Assembly: GCA_031253705.1 (NCBI GenBank)
Contig: JAIRVW010000016.1
Span: 1-5,235, forward strand
DNA: 5,235 nucleotides
Direction: 5' to 3'
DNA from: Brucellaceae bacterium
GTDB lineage: Bacteria > Pseudomonadota > Alphaproteobacteria > Rhizobiales > Rhizobiaceae
Below are positions 1 to 5,235 of the stretch, piece after piece. The translations under genes and the position numbers were made by a program. How positions within the stretch are numbered: position 1 is the first letter of the stretch; each line of letters starts with the position of its first letter. The notes under the pieces were generated by a model, which had not been told where the DNA came from, ran no database searches, and worked only from the letters and a program-made list of their open reading frames with translations.

Positions 1-492
1 AATTTGCAGAAGCGTTCCGGTTCCTTTGGGCAGAGCCTGACTTCAGCTTTCAAAAGTGCGGTCACATCCGGCAAAGGGCTGGACGAAGTATTGCACGGGC
101 TGGCGTCGAATATGGCTTCTATGGCGCTGGATGCGGGGATGAAACCGTTACAGGGATTATTCTCCTCGATGTTCTCCGGCCTGATGGGCGGGCTTGGCGG
201 CTTGGGCGGGGTTAAACCTTTTGCTAAAGGCGGTGTGGTTTCCAGTCCGACATATTTCGGACTGGGCAGTGGTTTCGGCGTGGCTGGTGAGGCGGGAGCC
301 GAGGCGATTTTGCCATTGGCACGCGGCAGTGACGGCAGTCTTGGCGTGGCTATGGGCAGTGGTGGTGGCGGGCGTGCCATGCAGATCAATTTCAATATGT
401 CATCACCTGATGCTGCTTCCTTTAGCTGTTCGGAAGCACAGGTCAGTGCCATGCTGGCGCGCGCAGTGCGCCACGGCACCAGACGAATGTGA
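1..492 (+). CDS. Phage/GTA tail tape-measure protein, C-terminal part (g11-like), 5' truncated
   Basis: Frame 1 is open from the first base to a TGA at 490-492, giving 163 visible residues. The TTG at 4-6 is probably not the start, since the frame continues upstream. Seen in the sequence: an N-terminal helical stretch with the pattern SLTSAFKSAV and LDEVLHGLASNMASMAL, then a glycine-rich hydrophobic segment (about visible residues 56-71). Next comes the tape-measure hallmark FAKGGVVSSPTYF (74-86), followed by GEAGAEAILPLARG (96-109). The tail has SPDAASF...SEAQVSAMLARAV, which I recognise from the short tape-measure proteins of RcGTA-type clusters. Family knowledge: the tape measure sits in the tail tube, sets tail length and leaves first during DNA delivery. 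GTA versions are only about 200 residues long, so probably only a few dozen residues are missing. It is followed 12 nt later by the distal tail gene. A lambda-type prophage tape measure is the alternative, but the neighbours favour a GTA. Confidence 0.85.
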   Translation, partial: NLQKRSGSFGQSLTSAFKSAVTSGKGLDEVLHGLASNMASMALDAGMKPLQGLFSSMFSGLMGGLGGLGGVKPFAKGGVVSSPTYFGLGSGFGVAGEAGAEAILPLARGSDGSLGVAMGSGGGGRAMQINFNMSSPDAASFSCSEAQVSAMLARAVRHGTRRM

Positions 493-498
493 AGGGGA
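492..498 (+). promoter_or_regulatory. Ribosome binding site of the distal tail gene
   Basis: AAGGGGA lies 6 nt before the ATG at 505 and shares its first base with the TGA that ends the tape-measure gene. It is the strongest Shine-Dalgarno-like site in the window and supports the chosen start of the DUF2460 gene. Confidence 0.6.
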
Positions 499-504
499 CG
501 GTAC

Positions 505-1137
505 ATGCAGGATTTATCTTCATTTCATGATGTGCCTTTTCCGCTCGGTGTTTCTTTCGGGGCAACCGGCGGGCCGGAATGGCGCAATGAGATTGTGAGC
601 CTGACCTCGGGACACGAAAAACGCAATGCACGCTGGTCAATGTCGCGCCGCTTTTATGATGCCGGAACGGGTTTACGTTCGCTCAATGATCTGCGCGATG
701 TGCTGCGCTTTTTCGAGGCGCGGCGCGGTTCGCTTTATGCCTTCCGGTTTCGCGATCCGTTTGATCATCTTTCATCAGAACAGGATGCACCGCCGCAACC
801 AACAGATCAGTTTCTGGGGCGAGGAGATGGCGTTATAAGACAGTTTCAGCTGGCGAAACATTATGGTGATTATCAGCGCATCATTACCAAGCCTGTGTTG
901 GGTACTGTGCAAATTGCTTTGGAGGGGGAGGTGCTTGCGGGTGATGCGTTCAGCGTGAATTGGCTGACAGGCATAGTGGAGGTTCACGAAGATTATGTGC
1001 CGCCACCGCAGGCGAAAGTGACTGCGGGTTTCCTGTTCGATGTGCCGGTACGCTTTGATACGGACAGGCTTAGCGCCAGTATTGCCAGTTTCAAAGCCGG
1101 TGAAATTCCGTCCATTCCGATCGTTGAGGTGAAGTGA
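505..1137 (+). CDS. DUF2460 / TIGR02217 family distal tail protein (GTA g12-like)
   Basis: This complete gene encodes 210 residues, the usual length for the family. Seen in the sequence: FHDVPFPLGVSFGATGGPE at residues 7-25, then EIVSLTSGHEKRNARW (29-44) and RRFYDAGTG (48-56). These are followed by RFFEARRGSLYAFRFRDPFD (68-87), and near the C-terminus by FLFDVPVRFDTD (176-187) and PSIPIVEV (202-209). This string of motifs is characteristic of DUF2460. Family knowledge: in RcGTA this protein is the distal tail (Dit-like) protein, forming a ring that joins the last tail-tube ring to the baseplate hub. It is structural, with no enzymatic role. The ATG has a good ribosome binding site 6 nt upstream, and the stop codon shares one base with the ATG of the hub gene, so the two are probably translationally coupled. 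The family assignment is firm; the structural role is by homology. Confidence 0.93.
   Translation: MQDLSSFHDVPFPLGVSFGATGGPEWRNEIVSLTSGHEKRNARWSMSRRFYDAGTGLRSLNDLRDVLRFFEARRGSLYAFRFRDPFDHLSSEQDAPPQPTDQFLGRGDGVIRQFQLAKHYGDYQRIITKPVLGTVQIALEGEVLAGDAFSVNWLTGIVEVHEDYVPPPQAKVTAGFLFDVPVRFDTDRLSASIASFKAGEIPSIPIVEVK
1126..1131 (+). promoter_or_regulatory. Ribosome binding site deciding the hub-gene start
   Basis: GAGGTG lies inside the last codons of the distal tail gene. Its GAGG core ends 7 nt before the ATG at 1137, but only 4 nt before the in-frame GTG at 1134. The spacing favours the ATG, which overlaps the upstream TGA (1135-1137) by one base. Confidence 0.5.
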
Positions 1138-2024
1138 TGCTGACGCTCGATCCGGCACTTGAATCACATTTGCAGGGTGATGTGACAACACATTGTTTTG
1201 CATGGATTTTGCGCCGCAAAGACGGTGAGGTTTTGGGCTTTTGTGACCATGACAGAACATTATCCGTGCATGGGATAAATTGCTTTCCGCAAAGCGGGAT
1301 GAATGGTTCTGAGGCCGGAAGCCAGCTTGGCCTCGCGGTAGACAGTTCCGAGATTGAAGGGGCGCTGACCAGTGATGCTCTGACTGATGCGGATATTGAG
1401 CGCGGGCTTTATGACGGTGCGACTGTTGAGACTTATCTGGTCAACTGGGCGCAGCCGGAGCAGGCGGTGTTATTGCGCAGCAGTGTGATCGGAAAAATTA
1501 CCCGTAGCGGAATGCGATTTACGGCTGAACTGAAAAGCAGCGCCGCTCTGCTGGATCGTGTTTTCGGGCGGCGTGCCAAACGCGGCTGTGATGCGGAATT
1601 TGCAGATAAGCGCTGCGGCATCAATTCTGCTGACCCGCGCTATGCCAGTGAGGGCGTAGTCGAGGTTGTCAACGGGCAGGATCTGGTGGTCTCAAATCTG
1701 AGTGGTTTTACATCGCACTGGTTCGAGCGGGGGAGCCTGCAGTGGCTCAGCGGGAAAAATCAGGGCAGCGTGAATAATATTGTTTCGCACCTTAGACAGG
1801 AGGAGGCGGCAAGTCTGATCCTTCAGGAGCTGCCGGTCTATGACGTTCAGATCGGTGACCGCTTTCGCGTGTTAGCGGGTTGCGACAAGAGCTTTCAGCA
1901 ATGCCGTGACCGCTTTGCCAATCATGAGAACTTTCGCGGCTTTCCGCATATTCCCGGTAATGATGCTGCTTATGGTTTTGCCGGTGGTGAAGGCAACTTT
2001 GACGGCGGGGTACTGGTGCCATGA
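1137..2024 (+). CDS. DUF2163 (phage BR0599 family) baseplate hub protein with probable Fe-S cluster motif (GTA g13-like)
   Basis: The product has 295 residues from ATG 1137; an in-frame GTG at 1134 would add one residue but is too close to the ribosome binding site. Seen in the sequence: the family's N-terminal block, with ILRRKDGEVLGF (24-35) followed by CDHDR, and GSEAGSQLGLAVD (57-69). SDALTDADIERGLYDGA follows at 79-95. The C-terminal block has the signature FRGFPHIPGND (266-276). Four cysteines are arranged as C151-x8-C160 and C249-x6-C256, directly before that signature. Family knowledge: the RcGTA homologue is the baseplate hub and carries an iron-sulfur cluster; the phage lambda tip protein gpL has a comparable four-cysteine arrangement. 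Cluster binding here is inferred from the spacing. The N-terminal C20, C36 and C49 are outside this motif; C36 replaces the threonine I would expect in GFTDHDR. The 3' end overlaps the peptidase gene by ATGA. Confidence 0.93.
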   Translation: MLTLDPALESHLQGDVTTHCFAWILRRKDGEVLGFCDHDRTLSVHGINCFPQSGMNGSEAGSQLGLAVDSSEIEGALTSDALTDADIERGLYDGATVETYLVNWAQPEQAVLLRSSVIGKITRSGMRFTAELKSSAALLDRVFGRRAKRGCDAEFADKRCGINSADPRYASEGVVEVVNGQDLVVSNLSGFTSHWFERGSLQWLSGKNQGSVNNIVSHLRQEEAASLILQELPVYDVQIGDRFRVLAGCDKSFQQCRDRFANHENFRGFPHIPGNDAAYGFAGGEGNFDGGVLVP

Positions 2025-2476
2025 TGACAGTGCCGGTCAATGACAGAGTGCTGGTGATTGCTGAGAAATGGCTTGGCACACCTTATCGTCACGGTGCCAG
2101 CCGCTTGCAGGTTGGCTGTGATTGTCTGGGGCTGATACGCGGTATCTGGCGGGAGCTTTATGGCACGGAGCCTGAGGATGCGGGTACCTATTCCCGCGAC
2201 TGGGCAGAGCTTGTCCAAAATGAGCCGCTGATTGATGCGGCGCGACGGCATATGCATTTAAAACCGCAAGCTCAGATGCAGGCCGGTGATCTGCTGATCT
2301 TTCGCTGGCGGGACGGTGTGGCTGCCAAACATTTAGGTATCATGGCGGAGAATAACCGCTTCATCCATGCTTATGAGGGGCATAGTGTGACGCTTTCCGC
2401 ACTGGTTCCGCAATGGCGGCAGCGTATTGCAGCCATTTTTGCATTCCCAGAGAGTTATGAAAATCCTTCGGTTTGA
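2021..2476 (+). CDS. NlpC/P60 family tail-associated cell-wall peptidase (TIGR02219, GTA g14-like)
   Basis: The product has 151 residues, typical of this compact single-domain family. Seen in the sequence: WLGTPYRHGAS (17-27), then the catalytic-cysteine block GCDCLGLIRGIWREL (32-46) with probable nucleophile C35. QAGDLLIF (87-94) is followed by KHLGIM (103-108) with probable catalytic H104, and by FIHAYEG (114-120), whose H116 is the likely third polar residue. There is no signal peptide or membrane segment, as expected for a particle-borne enzyme. Family knowledge: NlpC/P60 enzymes are cysteine peptidases cutting peptidoglycan stem peptides. In RcGTA the protein sits at the tail tip and locally opens the recipient wall. 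The ATG overlaps the hub-gene stop (ATGA). A second ATG at 2024 is possible, but no ribosome binding site favours it. Upstream only a weak GGCGGGG (2004-2010) is visible, so translation probably depends on coupling. Confidence 0.94.
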   Translation: MMTVPVNDRVLVIAEKWLGTPYRHGASRLQVGCDCLGLIRGIWRELYGTEPEDAGTYSRDWAELVQNEPLIDAARRHMHLKPQAQMQAGDLLIFRWRDGVAAKHLGIMAENNRFIHAYEGHSVTLSALVPQWRQRIAAIFAFPESYENPSV

Positions 2477-2479
2477 AGA

Positions 2480-2484
2480 CAGGT
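2480..2484 (+). promoter_or_regulatory. Weak ribosome binding site of the megatron gene
   Basis: CAGGT in the 18-nt gap places AGG 11 nt before the ATG at 2495, which is a weak and rather distant site. The ATG is nevertheless the first usual start codon after the in-frame TGA at 2474-2476, and the protein then begins with the expected Gly/Ala-rich N-terminus. Confidence 0.3.
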
Positions 2485-2494
2485 TATTTCTCGC

Positions 2495-5235
2495 ATGAGT
2501 ACACTGGTTCTTCAGGCCGCAGGCGGCATGATTGGCGGGCTGTTTGGCCCTGTTGGTGCGGCAATCGGCAGTGCTATCGGGGCGATGGGCGGCTATATGG
2601 TCGATACTGCGCTGATCAATTCAACGCGGCGTATTGAAGGGCCACGTCTGTCCGGTACACGTCCGATGCAGGCGGAGGAAGGGGCGGCTTTGCCTGCTGT
2701 CTATGGCACGATGCGTGTCGGCAGTACACTGATCTGGGCGACACGTTTCGAGGAAGAGAAAACCACCACCTACAGCTATTATGCCAATGCGGCATTTGCG
2801 GTAGCGCAGGGGGAAATTTCCGGCATCCGGCGTATCTGGGCGGATGGCAAGGAGCTGGATCAGACGCAGGTCACTATCCGTGTCTATAAAGGCACTGAAA
2901 CGCAGCAGCCCGACCCGCTGATCGAAGCGCGGCAGGGCGCGGGGAAAGCGCCTGCCTATCGCGGCACCTCCTATGTTGTGTTTGAACGCTTGCCGGTTGA
3001 TGCCTATGGCAATCGTCTCCCGCTTTTGCAATTTGAGGTCATGCGCAGTGTCGGCAGGTTGGCACGGGATATTCAGGCCGTTGCGCTTATCCCCGGTGCA
3101 ACGGAATTTGGCCTGTCGCCGCAGATGGTACGCGATGAGCCGCGCCCCGGTGAGACAAGAGCAATCAACCGCAACACTCTGCGGGCGCAAAGCGACTGGA
3201 CGGCATCGCTGGATGAGTTGCAGGCGCTATGTCCGAACCTGAAAACCGTGGCTCTGATCGTGCCGTGGTTGGGCACCGATCTGCGCGCTGGGGAATGTCA
3301 GATATTGCCTGCTGTTACAGCGCGGGGCGCAAGAAAGCCAAGCCATCAATGGCGGGTTGGCGCAGTTGACCGTGCATCCGCGCATCTGATTTCTGATAAT
3401 GGCACTGAGAAAGCCTATGGCGGGACACCGAGTGATTTCTCGGTCATCGCTGCGATTAAAGATGCGAAGCGGCGCGGACTGAAAGTCACACTTTATCCGT
3501 TTATCATGATGGATATTCCTGCTGATAACCAGTTACCTGCGCTTGACCATAATGGTTTTCAGCCTGCCTATCCGTGGCGCGGCAGAATTGGTGTGCCGGT
3601 GGGAGCAGATAAAACAGCGGATGCAACGCTTCAACTTACCCGTTTTTCCGATGGTACGAACGGCTATAAGAATTTCATCCGCCATTATCTGGAATTGGCG
3701 CGTGCTGCCGGTGGGGTGGATGCTTTTCTGATCGGCTCGGAAGTGCGCGGCCTGACGCACATCCGCAATGAACAGAATGATTTTCCGTTTGTCAGTACCC
3801 TGTGCGAACTGGCTGAAAATGCACGCACATCTTTAGGTGGCGATTGTAAAATTACCTATGGTGCGGATTGGTCGGAATATTTTGGCTATCATCCGCAGGA
3901 TGGCAGCGGTGATGTGTTCTTTCATCTTGATCCGCTCTGGGCGCATCCGGCAGTTAATGCCATCGGTATTGATAATTATATGCCGTTGAGTGACTGGCGC
4001 GATGGTGATGAGCGCAGTATCGATCCGGCGTTCCCGCCTTCTGCCTATGACGAAGACACTTTGCAAAATGCCATTGCCGGTGGTGAGGGCTATGACTGGT
4101 ATTATGCCTCGGATGAAGACAGACGTGCCCGCAAGCGTACAGCAATAACGGATGGTCTGGCGGGTAAGCCATGGGTGTTTCGCTATAAGGATTTGCGCTC
4201 GTGGTGGCAGAACCGGCATTTCAACCGCATTAATGGAGCTGAGCAGACACAGCCCACGGCATGGCAGCCAATGTCCAAGCCATTCTGGTTTACCGAACTT
4301 GGTTGTGCTGCGGTTGATAAAGGGCCGAACCAGCCGAATGTATTCCCTGATCCGAAATCCTCAGAAAATGCTGTGCCTTATTTCTCCGACGGTTCGCGCA
4401 GTGATATTGCGCCGGATCGTTTTTTGCGTGCGCATTTTGCCTGTTGGAATGCTGCGGGAGAGCATAATCCGGTGTCGCCGCTCTATGGCGGCACAATGCT
4501 TGATCCCGAGCAGATCTATGTTTGGGCTTGGGATACGCGACCGTTTCCGGAATATCCGCTGAAAGCAGATATCTGGGGCGATGCTGCCAATTGGGCAACA
4601 GGGCATTGGCTCAATGGTCGTCTGAGTGGTGTGGCGCTGGATGAATTGCTGCTGGCCTTGCTGAAAGATTTCGGGCTGGAAGGACTGGCCGATTGTCGAG
4701 GAGTCGAAGGTTATCTGTCCGGCTATATTGCGGATAATCCGGCGAGTGGCAGAGCATTGCTGGAACCGCTGATGGATATATTCGGAATTGTAGCGTTTGA
4801 GCAGGCGAAGGGAAATCAAAGGCTGGTATTCCGCAACCTCACGCAGCGTCAGAATCCCATTGCCATTCAGGATTATGCACTGGAACGTGACGAGGCATTG
4901 CCGGTGCGTATTCTGGAGGATGTAGAGGAATTGCCTGCAAGCGCTGAGATTTATTTCAGTGATGCTTTGCGGGATTATCAGTCCGGCAGCGCTTTGGCGC
5001 AAAAATACGGCTGGCAGCGTGCCGGTCATGAAAGCCTCTCTATATCTGCGGCGATGGAAAGCGGACAGGCGCAGGCGCTGGCCGAAGGCTGGCTGGAAAG
5101 AAAACGGGCTGAGCGTCGTACAGTTGCTTTTTCTGTTCCATGGTCTCAGGCAGGTTTAACGGTTGGCGACAGGGTACGCGTGCCGGAACTGGCCGGAGAG
5201 CGTGATTATGTTCTTGTGAGTTTTGAAGACGGGGC
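2495..5235 (+). CDS. GTA 'megatron' / TIM-barrel tail-tip host attachment and penetration protein (g15-like), 3' truncated
   Basis: The frame is open from ATG 2495 to the window edge: 913 full codons plus two bases, with no stop. Homologues are about 1,300 residues, so roughly 400 are missing. Seen in order: a Gly/Ala-rich hydrophobic segment (about 8-38); an N-terminal region with PAVYGTMRVGSTLIWATRF (about 68-86); and a GTA TIM-barrel domain (PF13547-like) from about 308 (YGGTPSDFSVI). The barrel includes GSEVRGL with E416, DWSEY (458-462), GIDNYMPLSDWRD (491-503), FWFTELGC with E601 and VWAWDTRPFPEYP (from 676). From about 700, GHWLNGRL leads into a phage-tail hub-like region (PF13550-like) running to the cut end. 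Family knowledge: in RcGTA this largest tail protein forms the tip and takes part in attachment and envelope penetration. E416 and E601 resemble a glycosidase acid/base and nucleophile pair; activity is inference. It follows the peptidase gene by 18 nt, in the same frame. Confidence 0.94.
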   Translation, partial: MSTLVLQAAGGMIGGLFGPVGAAIGSAIGAMGGYMVDTALINSTRRIEGPRLSGTRPMQAEEGAALPAVYGTMRVGSTLIWATRFEEEKTTTYSYYANAAFAVAQGEISGIRRIWADGKELDQTQVTIRVYKGTETQQPDPLIEARQGAGKAPAYRGTSYVVFERLPVDAYGNRLPLLQFEVMRSVGRLARDIQAVALIPGATEFGLSPQMVRDEPRPGETRAINRNTLRAQSDWTASLDELQALCPNLKTVALIVPWLGTDLRAGECQILPAVTARGARKPSHQWRVGAVDRASAHLISDNGTEKAYGGTPSDFSVIAAIKDAKRRGLKVTLYPFIMMDIPADNQLPALDHNGFQPAYPWRGRIGVPVGADKTADATLQLTRFSDGTNGYKNFIRHYLELARAAGGVDAFLIGSEVRGLTHIRNEQNDFPFVSTLCELAENARTSLGGDCKITYGADWSEYFGYHPQDGSGDVFFHLDPLWAHPAVNAIGIDNYMPLSDWRDGDERSIDPAFPPSAYDEDTLQNAIAGGEGYDWYYASDEDRRARKRTAITDGLAGKPWVFRYKDLRSWWQNRHFNRINGAEQTQPTAWQPMSKPFWFTELGCAAVDKGPNQPNVFPDPKSSENAVPYFSDGSRSDIAPDRFLRAHFACWNAAGEHNPVSPLYGGTMLDPEQIYVWAWDTRPFPEYPLKADIWGDAANWATGHWLNGRLSGVALDELLLALLKDFGLEGLADCRGVEGYLSGYIADNPASGRALLEPLMDIFGIVAFEQAKGNQRLVFRNLTQRQNPIAIQDYALERDEALPVRILEDVEELPASAEIYFSDALRDYQSGSALAQKYGWQRAGHESLSISAAMESGQAQALAEGWLERKRAERRTVAFSVPWSQAGLTVGDRVRVPELAGERDYVLVSFEDG

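Noticed and set aside
4..6. TTG as the start of the tape-measure gene
   Set aside because: The frame is already open at base 1, no ribosome binding site can be seen before it, and family members extend further upstream. It is treated as a 5'-truncated gene.
775..1260. A 161-codon minus-strand open frame across the distal tail/hub junction
   Set aside because: It covers the ends of two well-supported genes in antisense, and its composition is atypical for a protein.
2477..2494. Possible promoter or terminator between the peptidase and megatron genes
   Set aside because: The gap is only 18 nt, with no hairpin plus T-run and no room for a promoter.
2621..3190. A 189-codon minus-strand open frame
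   Set aside because: It is antisense to the megatron N-terminal region, has no family-like motifs, and makes no sense as an operon member.
4152..4562. A 136-codon plus-strand frame inside the megatron gene
   Set aside because: It is out of frame with the TIM-barrel coding sequence, and its Arg/Ser/Cys/Ile-rich translation is typical of a shadow frame.
4361..5029. A 222-codon minus-strand open frame opposite the megatron gene
   Set aside because: Its translation lacks recognisable domains and lies fully antisense to a well-supported coding frame with clear family motifs. It is a shadow of codon bias.

Overview
The window looks like the tail-tip (baseplate) end of an RcGTA-type gene transfer agent (GTA) cluster, or a closely related prophage, from an alphaproteobacterium. 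It is probably from Hyphomicrobiales (Rhizobiales), near Brucellaceae. The assignment rests on five adjacent plus-strand genes whose translations I recognise in the order of Rhodobacter capsulatus GTA genes g11 to g15. The DUF2163 gene belongs to the family named after Brucella BR0599. Base composition appears moderate in GC by eye, lower than typical Rhodobacter; the genus assignment is inference.

Layout: 1-492 is the 3' end of a short tail tape-measure protein (g11-like). 505-1137 is a DUF2460 distal tail protein (g12-like). 1137-2024 is a DUF2163 hub protein with a four-cysteine Fe-S-type motif (g13-like). 2021-2476 is an NlpC/P60 peptidase (g14-like). 2495-5235 is the first 913 codons of a 'megatron' host-attachment and penetration protein with a TIM-barrel domain (g15-like). 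The last gene is open to the window edge and has no stop here, so it can be missed by ORF calling that requires a stop. It occupies more than half of the window.

The genes are packed with 12-nt and 18-nt gaps or with 1-nt and 4-nt stop/start overlaps, as in one co-transcribed, translationally coupled operon. No promoter, terminator, tRNA, repeat, CRISPR array or insertion sequence is visible. In the known RcGTA particle the tape measure lies in the tail tube, and the distal tail protein and hub close the tube. The peptidase and megatron form the tip that opens the recipient envelope for DNA entry. All visible reading frames are intact, which fits a maintained functional element rather than a decayed prophage, although capsid and terminase genes lie outside the window. 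I see no undescribed system here; the interest lies in the conserved metal-cluster and glycosidase-like residues and in the operon architecture.
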